A model generated the notes under the pieces. The model was not told where the DNA came from. It saw only the letters and a program-made list of their open reading frames with translations, and searched no databases. Of a stretch of DNA of 14,717 nt, positions 6,061-13,775 are shown in pieces. The position numbers and the translations under genes were made by a program. The stretch comes from Candidatus Mediterraneibacter stercorigallinarum (GTDB lineage: Bacteria > Bacillota > Clostridia > Lachnospirales > Lachnospiraceae). Location: positions 1 to 14,717 of the forward strand of contig DXCD01000131.1 of NCBI GenBank assembly GCA_019116185.1. The letters are read 5' to 3'. Each line of letters opens with the position of its first letter. Position 1 is the stretch's first letter.

Positions 6061-9000
6061 ATGAAAAAGAGAAACATTTTTATCAGGAGAATGGCATCGG
6101 TGGTGCTGTCCGCGGCTCTTGCGGCAACTATGCTTCCTGTGGCAGGCGTGACAGCAGGCGCTCAGGAGCAGACCGGTACCGGACAGGAGAGCGCGGAGCA
6201 GAATGATCTGCGCCTGTGGTATACGAAACCCTCTTCGCAGGGCGGTGTTTCAGGCGAGGACAATGTATGGCAGCAGTATACTCTTCCGATCGGAAATGGC
6301 GATATGGGTGCCAATGTATACGGAGAGATTTCGAATGAGCGCCTGACATTTAACGAGAAGACCCTGTGGACCGGAGGACCCAGCGAGAGCAGGCCGGACT
6401 ACAATGGCGGAAACCTTGAAGCGCAGGGAAAGAACGGGGAGACGATGAAGCAGATCCAGCAGCTGTTTGCTGAAGGGAAAGATTCAGAGGCTTCTTCTAT
6501 GTGTAATCAGCTTGTGGGAACAAGCGAGGGATACGGGGCTTATCAGTCCTGGGGCAATATTTATCTGACGTATAACGGCATTGACGATGCGGCAGCGGAG
6601 AATTATGTCAGAGACCTGGATATCAGGACCGCTGTATCATCAGTAAATTATGATGTAAACGGGACACATTATTCCAGAGAGTATTTTGTGAGCAATCCGG
6701 ACAATGTCCTGGTGGCAAGGCTTACCGCGGAAGGCGGGGACAAGCTGAACCTGGACATCACCTTCCCGTCCAATCAGGGCGGCGCGACAGTGGCAGAGGG
6801 AGATACGCTCCTTCTTGCCGGAGAAGTATCTGACAACCAGATGAAATATGATTCTGTCCTGAAGGCAGTGCCTGAAGGCGGAGAAGTGACGGCAGACGGC
6901 GATACGCTGACTGTCTCTGACGCGGATGCAGTGACTGTTTATGTCAGCGCGGACACAGATTATAAGAACGAGTATCCGGCATACCGCACAGGCCAGACTG
7001 CGGAAGAGCTTCATGCAAAAGTAGCGGGTACAGTTGAAGCGGCAGCGGAGAAAGGCTTTGACGCTGTAAAAGCAGACCATATCGCAGATTATTCCAGCCT
7101 GTTCAGTCGGGTGGAACTGGATCTGGGACAGACTGTTTCAGACAAGCCGACGGATGAGCTTCTGGCAGCATACAATGCAGGAACCGCGACAGCGGCAGAG
7201 CAGCGCCAGCTGGAAGTAATCCTGTTCCAGTACGGACGTTATCTGACACTGGGATCTTCCCGTGAGAATTCAGAGCTCCCGTCCAACCTTCAGGGAGTAT
7301 GGAATAATAAGAATAATCCGTCCTGGAGTTCAGACTACCATATGAACGTGAATCTGCAGATGAACTACTGGCCGACTTATTCGACCAACCTGGCAGAGTG
7401 CGCAGAGCCGCTGATCGACTATGTGGACTCCCTGAGAGAGCCGGGACGTATAACAGCAGCGATCTATGCGGGCATAGCCAGCGAAGATGGCGAAGAGAAT
7501 GGTTTCATGGCGCATACGCAGAACACACCGTTCGGATGGACATGTCCGGGCTGGGATTTCAGCTGGGGATGGTCACCGGCAGCTGTGCCGTGGATCCTTC
7601 AGAACTGCTGGGAGTACTATGAGTTCACCGGCGATTATGAATATATGGAGACCTATATCTACCCGATGCTGAAAGAAGAAGCGAAGATGTACAGTGCAAT
7701 GCTCGTCAAAGACGAGGACGGCAAATATGTATCTTCCCCGACTTTTTCACCGGAGACAGGACCGCGTACAAACGGAAATACATACGAGCAGTCACTGATC
7801 TGGCAGCTCTTTACTGACGCGATCACAGCAGGAAAGCTTGTAGGTGAGGATGAGGCTCTGCTTGCGGACTGGCAGGAGAAGCTTGACAACCTGAAAGGAC
7901 CGATCGAGATCGGCGATGACGGGCAGGTTAAAGAATGGTACATCGAGACAAGCTACAATAAAGACGAAAATGGCAATACACTTGGCGAAGGATTCGGACA
8001 CAGACATCTTTCCCATATGCTCGGCCTCTTCCCGGGAGACCTGATCACAGCAGATACACCGGAGTGGTATGAGGCAGCGAGAGTGTCCATGAACCTGAGA
8101 ACAGACTCCAGTACAGGATGGGGAATGGGACAGAGAATCAATACATGGGCAAGACTCGGCGACGGCAACAGAGCGCACAAGCTGATCACAGATCTGTTTG
8201 CAAATGGCATCTACGCGAATATGTGGGATACACACCCGCCGTATCAGATCGATGGTAACTTTGGTATGACATCCGGCGTGGCTGAGATGCTTCTTCAGAG
8301 CAATGCGGGCTATATCAACCTGCTTCCGGCTCTTCCGGACGTATGGGAAAACGGAAGTGTTGACGGTCTGGTTGCAAGAGGAAACTTCGAGATCTCCATG
8401 GCCTGGGATTTCGGAAGAATTACTACAACAGAAATTACAGCCAATAACGGCGGAGAATGTAAGGTATTAAATCCGTGGAGCGAATCGTCAGTCGGAATGA
8501 AAGTTTACAAAGACGGCCAGGAAGTGGCGACAACAGTAGAAGCAAATACTCTTGGCGATGTGTATACATTCCAGACAGAGGCAGGGGCAGTCTATGAGCT
8601 GAAACCGGCAGCTGAGCTTCCGGCGATTGTCGATATCGTCGAATCAGAAGAGGATCTTTTCGTAGAAGATACCCTTCAGCTGAATGTTCGTACGAACGCA
8701 GAAGACGGAATCGTATGGAGCAGCAGCGATGACAGCATCGCGACAGTAGAAAACGGTCTCGTGGTACCGAAGAAAATCGGAGATGTGACAATCACAGCCG
8801 CACAGAGCGGAAATGAAGCAGTATCTGATTCCTGTGTGATCCATGTGGTCGCAGAAAAGAGGATTGATTCCTCTCTGCTGAGCGCTGTCGCTGACAGTGA
8901 GGAAAATACCGGTGGAGACGGACCGGCAGGAAATGCTGTGGACGGAAACGAGAGTACGATCTGGCACAGCGGATACAGCGCAGGAAAAGTACACCCGGAT

Positions 9001-10188
9001 ATCCCGAACAATATCAACAATTCCTTCACCATTGATCTGGGCGATACATATACAGTAGGACGCCTTGATTATGTGCCGAGACCGAGCGGATCAAATGGAG
9101 ACATCCTCGGATATGAGCTTTGGTACAGCACGGAGGCGGAAGGAGAGGACTTTGTCAAACTGACAGAAGGAACATGGGAAAGCTCGAAAGACACTAAGAC
9201 AGCAGTATTTGATCCGGTAGAATGCCGGAGAATCCGCTTAAGAGCGATGTCTACTGTGGGAGGAGACCAGTGGATTTCCGCGGCTGAGTTCTATGTTTAC
9301 AAGACCCTTGTTCAGGAAGACGTAAGCAAAAATACTCTGGAGTACTTCCTCAACAAAGCAAAAGGCTATGTAGAGGACGGATCTGTTGACGACTGTGTAG
9401 AATCTATCCGGAAGCTTTTCGCAGAAGCAATTGCAGAAGGCGAAGCAGTGATGGCAGATGAATATGCCACAAGAGAAGAAGTGACAAATGCAACTGTCAA
9501 GCTGATGCGCGCGATCCACGCTCTGAATATGAAACCAGGTGACAAGACGGATCTGGAAATGGCTGTTGAACTGGGAGACAGCATTGACCTGACAAAATAT
9601 GTGGAAGCAGGACAGGCGGAATTTACAGAAGCTCTTGCAAAAGCGAAAGAAGTTCTGGCTGACGGCGATGCATTCCAGGAAGACATTGACAACGCTTGGA
9701 ACGCGCTGGTAGACGCGATCAGCAATCTGAGACTGAAAGCAGACAAGTCTGTGCTGGAAGATCTGATCAATGAAGCGAATGGAATTGATACCAGCCTGTA
9801 TACAGAAGAGAGCGTCGCTGCATTCAGGGCAGCATTTACAGCGGCAGATGCAGTGCTGGCGGATGAGACGCTGAGCGAAGATGACCAGGCGAAAGTCGAT
9901 GAGGCGGCAAATGCGCTGAGCGCGGCGATCGACGGCCTGACAGCCAAGGCAGACAGCGGAGATGGAGACAACGGTAATACAGGCGGCAGCAATAACGGCG
10001 GTACAGACAGCGGCTCCGGGAACGAAAGCAATACAGGAAACAGTAATGGCAGCAGCTCAGGTAATTCGCAGAAAGCAGCGAAGACAGGAGATGAAACCAT
10101 GGCAGTGCTTCCGGCTGTTGGGATCGGCTTAAGCCTGATCCTGATCATTGCGGCAGCAGCTGCATTTATGAGGAGAAAGCAGAGATAA
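6061..10188 (+). CDS. Secreted, cell-wall-anchored GH95 alpha-L-fucosidase (multi-domain)
   Basis: This 1375-residue surface enzyme is expected to release terminal alpha-1,2-linked L-fucose from host glycans. The signal peptide is residues 1-34 (cleavage near AGA-QEQ). The GH95 part (about 45-840) has the N-terminal LPIGNGDMGANVYGE and LWTGGP motifs. Its (alpha/alpha)6 barrel carries HMNVNLQMNYWP (Asn429, Asn431), SPTFSPE with Glu565, HRHLSHMLGLFPG from 647, and QIDGNFG with Asp731. By family position these Asn, Glu and Asp residues are the likely catalytic set. Then follow a Big_2 Ig-like domain (853-927), a discoidin/CBM32-like domain (935-1081) and three helical FIVAR-like repeats (1091-1157, 1164-1226, 1230-1296). 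A Gly/Ser/Asn linker, KTGD (1341-1344), a hydrophobic helix and RRKQR form a sortase-type anchor. An alpha-L-galactosidase activity, known in GH95, cannot be excluded. GGAGAG at 6050-6055 supports the start, and a strong terminator follows. Confidence 0.93.
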   Translation: MKKRNIFIRRMASVVLSAALAATMLPVAGVTAGAQEQTGTGQESAEQNDLRLWYTKPSSQGGVSGEDNVWQQYTLPIGNGDMGANVYGEISNERLTFNEKTLWTGGPSESRPDYNGGNLEAQGKNGETMKQIQQLFAEGKDSEASSMCNQLVGTSEGYGAYQSWGNIYLTYNGIDDAAAENYVRDLDIRTAVSSVNYDVNGTHYSREYFVSNPDNVLVARLTAEGGDKLNLDITFPSNQGGATVAEGDTLLLAGEVSDNQMKYDSVLKAVPEGGEVTADGDTLTVSDADAVTVYVSADTDYKNEYPAYRTGQTAEELHAKVAGTVEAAAEKGFDAVKADHIADYSSLFSRVELDLGQTVSDKPTDELLAAYNAGTATAAEQRQLEVILFQYGRYLTLGSSRENSELPSNLQGVWNNKNNPSWSSDYHMNVNLQMNYWPTYSTNLAECAEPLIDYVDSLREPGRITAAIYAGIASEDGEENGFMAHTQNTPFGWTCPGWDFSWGWSPAAVPWILQNCWEYYEFTGDYEYMETYIYPMLKEEAKMYSAMLVKDEDGKYVSSPTFSPETGPRTNGNTYEQSLIWQLFTDAITAGKLVGEDEALLADWQEKLDNLKGPIEIGDDGQVKEWYIETSYNKDENGNTLGEGFGHRHLSHMLGLFPGDLITADTPEWYEAARVSMNLRTDSSTGWGMGQRINTWARLGDGNRAHKLITDLFANGIYANMWDTHPPYQIDGNFGMTSGVAEMLLQSNAGYINLLPALPDVWENGSVDGLVARGNFEISMAWDFGRITTTEITANNGGECKVLNPWSESSVGMKVYKDGQEVATTVEANTLGDVYTFQTEAGAVYELKPAAELPAIVDIVESEEDLFVEDTLQLNVRTNAEDGIVWSSSDDSIATVENGLVVPKKIGDVTITAAQSGNEAVSDSCVIHVVAEKRIDSSLLSAVADSEENTGGDGPAGNAVDGNESTIWHSGYSAGKVHPDIPNNINNSFTIDLGDTYTVGRLDYVPRPSGSNGDILGYELWYSTEAEGEDFVKLTEGTWESSKDTKTAVFDPVECRRIRLRAMSTVGGDQWISAAEFYVYKTLVQEDVSKNTLEYFLNKAKGYVEDGSVDDCVESIRKLFAEAIAEGEAVMADEYATREEVTNATVKLMRAIHALNMKPGDKTDLEMAVELGDSIDLTKYVEAGQAEFTEALAKAKEVLADGDAFQEDIDNAWNALVDAISNLRLKADKSVLEDLINEANGIDTSLYTEESVAAFRAAFTAADAVLADETLSEDDQAKVDEAANALSAAIDGLTAKADSGDGDNGNTGGSNNGGTDSGSGNESNTGNSNGSSSGNSQKAAKTGDETMAVLPAVGIGLSLILIIAAAAAFMRRKQR

Positions 10189-10229
10189 CAGAGCTTCGGC
10201 AGCTGACATGCAGTTTTGACAGCATTTAT

Positions 10230-10289
10230 TAAAAAAATAGAGCCTTATCAGATTTCCGAGAATTATTTGGAATCTGATAAGGCTTTTTT
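10230..10289 (+). terminator. Strong rho-independent terminator after the fucosidase gene
   Basis: GCCTTATCAGATT (10242-10254) pairs perfectly with AATCTGATAAGGC (10271-10283), and TTTTTT follows. An A-run (TTAAAAAAATAG) precedes the stem, so it could also terminate transcripts coming from the right. Confidence 0.92.
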
Positions 10290-10311
10290 GGCGCATACTA
10301 TTAAGGAGGGG

Positions 10312-10341
10312 ATGAGAGAAGCTGTGCTGCTTTACAAGTAA
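10312..10341 (+). CDS. Possible 9-codon leader peptide upstream of the bile salt hydrolase gene
   Basis: AAGGAGGGG at 10303-10311 is a very strong ribosome-binding site directly in front of an ATG that opens a frame reading MREAVLLYK before TAA at 10339-10341. The spacing to the ATG is unusually short and the peptide is tiny, so this may be chance. It lies just upstream of the hairpin 10348-10380 and the hydrolase start, an arrangement that would suit a leader peptide. No run of a single amino acid points to attenuation. Confidence 0.2.
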   Translation: MREAVLLYK

Positions 10342-10347
10342 AGGCAC

Positions 10348-10380
10348 GCCGGAAATGAATGTTGTCATTTTGTCTCCGGC
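10348..10380 (+). promoter_or_regulatory. Hairpin in front of the bile salt hydrolase ribosome-binding site
   Basis: GCCGGA (10348-10353) pairs with TCCGGC (10375-10380), and inside it AATGA (10354-10358) pairs with TCATT (10365-10369). The stem ends immediately before the purine-rich GGGGAAGGA at 10381-10389, so folding could influence ribosome access. No T-run follows, so it is not a terminator on this strand. Confidence 0.4.
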
Positions 10381-10400
10381 GGGGAAGGAAAAACAATTTT

Positions 10401-11408
10401 ATGTGTACATGCATTACTTATAAAAATGGTGATTTTTATTTTGGAAGGAACATGGATCTGGAGTATTCCTTCGGGGAATGTGTTGTTATTACGCCGCGCA
10501 GTTTCCCGCTGCATTTCAGGCATAACAGATACCTGCCACAGCACTATGCCATGATCGGCATGGCGGCAGGATCTGAGGCGTTTCCCCTCTATGCGGAGGC
10601 AGTGAATGAGAAAGGCCTCTGCATGGCAGGGCTCAATTTCCCGGGAAATGCATATTACAGAAAAGCAGCGGTGGGAAAGAGGAATCTCGCCACATATGAG
10701 TTGATCCCATGGCTTCTGGGAACATGTGCTTCTACCGCTGAGGCGGCAGAACAGCTGCGGGATATCATGATCACGGGCGAGGCATTTTCCGAATCCATGC
10801 CGCCCGCGCAGCTCCACTGGATGCTGGCAGACCGGGAGGGCAGCATAGTGGTCGAGTCTGTCAGGGAGGGCATAAAAATATATGAAAATCCATTTGGCGT
10901 TCTGACGAACAATCCGTCATTTGAGTATCACAGGACGAATCTGAATAATTATCTGAATGTAACTGCCGGATATCCGGAGTCCGGATTCTGCCCGACAGAG
11001 CTGTTTCCCGTGGAGGGCGCTTCGTACTATCCGCGTTTGGAACCTTATTCTCAGGGAATGGGCGGCATCGGGCTCCCGGGAGATTTTTCTTCCGCGTCCA
11101 GATTTGTTAAAGCGGCATTTGTGAAATGGAACTCGGTCTGCGCGCAGAATGAGGAGGAGAACGTGTCCCAGTGTTTTCACATTCTGGACAGCGTGGCAAT
11201 GCCCAGGGGCGCGGTCATTACCCAGGACGGGAAGTATGATCTTACCACGTATTCCTGCTGTGCAAATGCAGACACAGGCGTGTATTACTTTAAAACTTAT
11301 GGAAACAGCCAGATCAATGCCGTGGATATGCGCAAGGCTGAGCTGGATGGAAACGCGCTGACCGAATATCCGCTGGAGACAGGGCAGAAGATCCGGGCTC
11401 TTAATTGA
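10401..11408 (+). CDS. Choloylglycine hydrolase family protein (bile salt hydrolase / penicillin acylase type)
   Basis: This is a 335-residue Ntn-hydrolase expected to cleave the amide bond of glycine- or taurine-conjugated bile salts; penicillin V acylase is the alternative in this family. I start it at the ATG at 10401, preceded by GGGGAAGGA, because this makes Cys2 (MCTCITYKN) the N-terminal nucleophile freed by Met removal. An upstream in-frame ATG at 10359 would bury that Cys and lies in a hairpin loop. Other hallmarks are FGRNMDLEYSFGE with Arg16 and Asp19, KGLCMAGLNFPGNA (Asn79), VLTNNPSFEYH (Asn170/171) and GLPGDFSSASRFVKAAF (Arg234). Asn rather than Tyr in the substrate-pocket region favours a bile salt hydrolase, but this is not decisive. 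No signal peptide is seen, so it should be cytoplasmic. Confidence 0.9.
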   Translation: MCTCITYKNGDFYFGRNMDLEYSFGECVVITPRSFPLHFRHNRYLPQHYAMIGMAAGSEAFPLYAEAVNEKGLCMAGLNFPGNAYYRKAAVGKRNLATYELIPWLLGTCASTAEAAEQLRDIMITGEAFSESMPPAQLHWMLADREGSIVVESVREGIKIYENPFGVLTNNPSFEYHRTNLNNYLNVTAGYPESGFCPTELFPVEGASYYPRLEPYSQGMGGIGLPGDFSSASRFVKAAFVKWNSVCAQNEEENVSQCFHILDSVAMPRGAVITQDGKYDLTTYSCCANADTGVYYFKTYGNSQINAVDMRKAELDGNALTEYPLETGQKIRALN

Positions 11409-11495
11409 GCGCGGATGAACCGGAGCGATACAGCCGACACGGAAATCCCCGTTTCTGCATATATTTTACTATATGAATGAAAGGAGGATTTCTAT

Positions 11496-11783
11496 ATGGA
11501 GATCACAGAATATATCAAGCCGGAACTGATCGTAGTCGCGGTGGCGCTTTATTTCCTTGATATGGCGCTGAGAAAAAGCGCTGTCATCCAGGAAAAATAT
11601 ATTATTTTTCTTACAGGGCTCGTGGGGATTCTGATCTGTTCCTTATATGTGTTTGCTACCTGCGAGTGCAGCGGCGCGAAGGATGCTGCCATGGCGGCAT
11701 TTACAGCGGTCACGCAGGGAATCGTGGTGACCGGAGTGAGCGCTTATGCAAAGCAGCTCATTACCCGGATCGGCAAAAAGTAA
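11496..11783 (+). CDS. Small holin-like membrane protein, orphan
   Basis: This is a 95-residue protein with a start well supported by AGGAGG at 11482-11487. It has an acidic N-terminus (MEITEYIKPELI) and three hydrophobic stretches: about 10-30, 36-55 (YIIFLTGLVGILICSLYVFA) and 66-85 (AAFTAVTQGIVVTGVSAYAK). It ends in a basic tail (RIGKK). Length, topology and the Q-G-x-x-V-x-G/A stretch resemble phage holins of the type common in Clostridia. No endolysin, tail or other phage gene is nearby, so it may be a domesticated holin or an unrelated small membrane protein. It follows the bile salt hydrolase gene by 87 bp without a visible terminator, so the two may be co-transcribed. The function is not established. 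Confidence 0.65.
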   Translation: MEITEYIKPELIVVAVALYFLDMALRKSAVIQEKYIIFLTGLVGILICSLYVFATCECSGAKDAAMAAFTAVTQGIVVTGVSAYAKQLITRIGKK

Positions 11784-11815
11784 TTGGAAACGGCGAAACT
11801 TCACGCTTTAAAGTA

Positions 11816-11845
11816 TTGAAGCGATGGGCGGGGGTGTGATATACT
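11816..11845 (+). promoter_or_regulatory. Sigma-A promoter of the shikimate dehydrogenase gene
   Basis: The -35 TTGAAG (11816-11821) and -10 TATACT (11840-11845) are separated by 18 bp, with TGTG just before the -10. Transcription would begin near 11852, about 40 nt before the start codon at 11893. Confidence 0.65.
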
Positions 11846-11878
11846 GTATCTGCATTTGATGTTTAAAGACAGATACAG
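11844..11878. promoter_or_regulatory. Perfect 9-bp inverted repeat spanning the aroE promoter and ribosome-binding site
   Basis: CTGTATCTG (11844-11852) is exactly complementary to CAGATACAG (11870-11878) across a 17-nt gap. The left arm overlaps the end of the -10, and the right arm enters the AGGAGG (11877-11882). Because the left arm lies before the expected transcription start, the RNA would carry little of it; a DNA operator for a repressor is the more likely reading. Confidence 0.5.
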
Positions 11879-11892
11879 GAGGATAGATTACG

Positions 11893-12768
11893 ATGGAAAG
11901 AAGGATCAGTGGACACACAAAGCTTTACGGGCTGATCGGTTCCCCGGTGGGACACTCCGGCTCTCCGGCCATGTACAATTACAGCTTTGAAAAGCTCGGG
12001 ATAGACGCTGCGTATCTTGCGTTCGACGTACCGCTTGAAAAGACGGAAGATGCGCTCAATGCGCTGCGGACGCTCAATGCAGGCGGATTTAATGTGACCA
12101 TGCCGTGTAAAACGGCAGTGGCGCAGCTTGTGGACAGGCTTTCTCCAGCCGCAGAGCTGGTGGGAGCGTGCAATACGGTCGTCTTTGAAGAAGACGGCAC
12201 GATGACCGGACATATCACAGACGGGACCGGTTTTGTGCGAAACTTGAAAGAACATGGAATTGACATTGCGGGGAAGAAGATCGTTCTCATCGGCACAGGC
12301 GGGGCAGCGACTGCGATCGCGGTCCAGGCGGCTCTGGACGGAGTAAGTGAGATCGCGATTTTCAACCGGAAGGATGAGTTTTATGCCAATGGCGAAAAGA
12401 CGGTGGCGAAGATCGAGAAAGCGGTTCCGAGTATCGGGAAAGTGTATATTGATGATCTGGATGATAACGCTGCACTGAAGAATGCGATCGCAGAAAGTGA
12501 TATTCTGATCAATGCCACCCGCGCGGGAATGAGTCCGCTGGAAGATGTGCTTCCTGTCCCGGCAGAATTCCTGCACAAAGACCTTGTGGTGGCAGATGTG
12601 GTTTATAATCCGAAAGAGACCCTGTTGCTGAAAAAGGCAAAAGAGGCTGGATGCCGTGCTGCTGTGGGAGGTATCGGCATGCTTCTCTGGCAGGGCGCGG
12701 CGGCGTTCGAATTGTTCACGGGAAAAGAAATGCCGGCACAGGAAGTAATGGAGAAATTCTTTGCATAA
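11893..12768 (+). CDS. aroE: Shikimate/quinate 5-dehydrogenase, YdiB-like
   Basis: This 291-residue enzyme should interconvert 3-dehydroshikimate and shikimate (aromatic amino acid pathway) and perhaps 3-dehydroquinate and quinate. The substrate domain has HSGSP (Ser22, Ser24), GGFNVTMPCK with Asn67 and the catalytic Lys73, GACNT (Asn94) and ITDGTG with Asp110. The Rossmann domain has GTGGAAT (134-140). IGMLLWQGA supplies Gln267. The cofactor loop reads FNRKDEF (157-163), close to the NRRDEF of E. coli YdiB rather than the NRT/S-type loop of AroE. The acidic Asp161 suggests NAD or dual cofactor use, so a quinate/shikimate dehydrogenase is likely. AGGAGG at 11877-11882 supports the start. A hairpin and then a transporter gene follow at 73 bp. 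Confidence 0.93.
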   Translation: MERRISGHTKLYGLIGSPVGHSGSPAMYNYSFEKLGIDAAYLAFDVPLEKTEDALNALRTLNAGGFNVTMPCKTAVAQLVDRLSPAAELVGACNTVVFEEDGTMTGHITDGTGFVRNLKEHGIDIAGKKIVLIGTGGAATAIAVQAALDGVSEIAIFNRKDEFYANGEKTVAKIEKAVPSIGKVYIDDLDDNAALKNAIAESDILINATRAGMSPLEDVLPVPAEFLHKDLVVADVVYNPKETLLLKKAKEAGCRAAVGGIGMLLWQGAAAFELFTGKEMPAQEVMEKFFA

Positions 12769-12780
12769 ATGTGAAAAAAC

Positions 12781-12828
12781 TGTGAACGGGGTCAGGCACT
12801 TTTTAAAAGGGGTCTGACCCCGTTCACA
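12781..12828. repeat. REP-like palindromic element with 15-bp perfect stem
   Basis: TGTGAACGGGGTCAG (12781-12795) pairs perfectly with CTGACCCCGTTCACA (12814-12828) around an 18-nt loop. The right half also contains its own palindrome GGGGTCTGACCCC (12809-12821), so GACCCC can pair with either of two GGGGTC copies. Structure and core sequence resemble the short palindromes scattered through many bacterial genomes (REP or RAYT-associated type). No T-run follows on the + strand; on the minus strand GTTTTTTC follows, so it may terminate antisense reads. It ends right at the ribosome-binding site of the next gene. Confidence 0.65.
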
Positions 12829-12840
12829 AAGGAGACACAA

Positions 12841-13770
12841 ATGAAGCATAAATCAACAAATAATTTTCTTCTGGCGCTGACAGCCTTGGTCTGGGGCAGC
12901 GCCTTTGTAGCGCAGAGCGTGGGCATGGACTATCTGGGCCCGTTTACATTTAATTCAATCCGAAGCGTGATGGGCGGGATCGTGCTGCTGCCTGTTATTT
13001 TCATATTGAAGAGGCAGGACAGGAAAAGCAGGAAGACAAAAACCCCGGCAGGAAGCCGGAAAACGCTGATCATCGGCGGCATCTGCTGCGGCGCCGCGCT
13101 TGCCGTGGCGAGTTCTCTCCAGCAGATCGGCATTATGTATACAACAGCGGGCAAGGCGGGATTTATCACGGCGCTGTACATTCTGATCGTTCCGCTTCTG
13201 GGGCTGTTCCTCGGGAAGAGGGCAGGGGTGAAAGTGTGGATCGGCGTGGGACTTGCTGTTGCGGGCATGTATTTTCTGTGCATCACGGACGGATTTTCTA
13301 TATCAAAGGGCGATTTCCTTGTGCTTTTATGCGCGATTGTTTTTTCCGTACATATCCTTGTGATCGACTATTTTGCGCCGAAGGTGGACGGTGTGTGTCT
13401 GTCCTGCATCCAGTTCTTTGTATGCGGGATCTTGTGCGCGGTTCCCATGCTTGTGCAGGAACAGCCTCAGATCGGAGAGATATTGGCGGCGTGGATGCCC
13501 CTTGCCTATGCGGGGGTGCTCTCCTGCGGCGTGGCGTATACCCTGCAGGTCATTGCGCAGAAAAATACGGATCCCACTGTGGCGTCCCTGATTCTCAGCC
13601 TTGAGTCCGTATTCTCCGTTCTCGCCGGATGGGTGATCCTGGGAGAACACCTGTCAGGCAGGGAACTGTTTGGCTGTGCATTGGTATTTGCGGCAGTGCT
13701 CCTGGCACAGCTCCCGGGGAAGAAGTGCACGTCCGGGGAAGGCGTGATCTCCGAGGGAAAAGGCGGCTGA
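12841..13770 (+). CDS. EamA/DMT-superfamily transporter
   Basis: This 309-residue inner-membrane protein has about ten hydrophobic helices arranged as two EamA repeats. The first repeat begins NFLLALTALVWGSAFVAQSV (8-27), with the typical WGSAF and an Arg at the start of helix 2 (NSIRSVMGG). The second begins near residue 155 with LVLLCAIVFSVHILVIDYF, and a conserved PLAYAGVLSCGVAYTLQVIAQ segment lies at about 220-240. A basic loop (about 57-76, rich in Lys/Arg) separates helices 2 and 3 on the cytoplasmic side. The family exports or imports small metabolites such as amino acids; the substrate here cannot be read from sequence. AAAGGAG at 12828-12834 sets the start and directly follows the large hairpin. 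Its position after aroE allows co-transcription and, loosely, a role with aromatic intermediates. Confidence 0.9.
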   Translation: MKHKSTNNFLLALTALVWGSAFVAQSVGMDYLGPFTFNSIRSVMGGIVLLPVIFILKRQDRKSRKTKTPAGSRKTLIIGGICCGAALAVASSLQQIGIMYTTAGKAGFITALYILIVPLLGLFLGKRAGVKVWIGVGLAVAGMYFLCITDGFSISKGDFLVLLCAIVFSVHILVIDYFAPKVDGVCLSCIQFFVCGILCAVPMLVQEQPQIGEILAAWMPLAYAGVLSCGVAYTLQVIAQKNTDPTVASLILSLESVFSVLAGWVILGEHLSGRELFGCALVFAAVLLAQLPGKKCTSGEGVISEGKGG

Positions 13771-13775
13771 ATCCG

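Noticed and set aside
9366..10148. Long open frame on the minus strand (260 codons) rich in Ser, Ala and Pro
   Set aside because: It is the complement of the Ala/Glu-rich FIVAR and linker region of the fucosidase; its low complexity follows from that composition.
10359..10400. Upstream ATG giving a 14-residue extension of the bile salt hydrolase
   Set aside because: The enzyme needs Cys2 at the mature N-terminus; the ATG at 10401 has a ribosome-binding site, while the one at 10359 lies in a hairpin loop.
11409..11495. Promoter or terminator between the bile salt hydrolase and holin-like genes
   Set aside because: TACTAT near 11467 lacks a matching -35, and the best stem is 4 bp; nothing convincing.
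11496..11783. Remnant prophage around the holin-like gene
   Set aside because: Both neighbours are complete metabolic genes, and no integrase, lysin, structural gene or attachment repeat is visible.
11863..12849. 328-codon open frame on the minus strand, longer than aroE
   Set aside because: The plus strand encodes a complete shikimate dehydrogenase with its catalytic residues; the opposing product is Cys/His/Arg-rich without family features.
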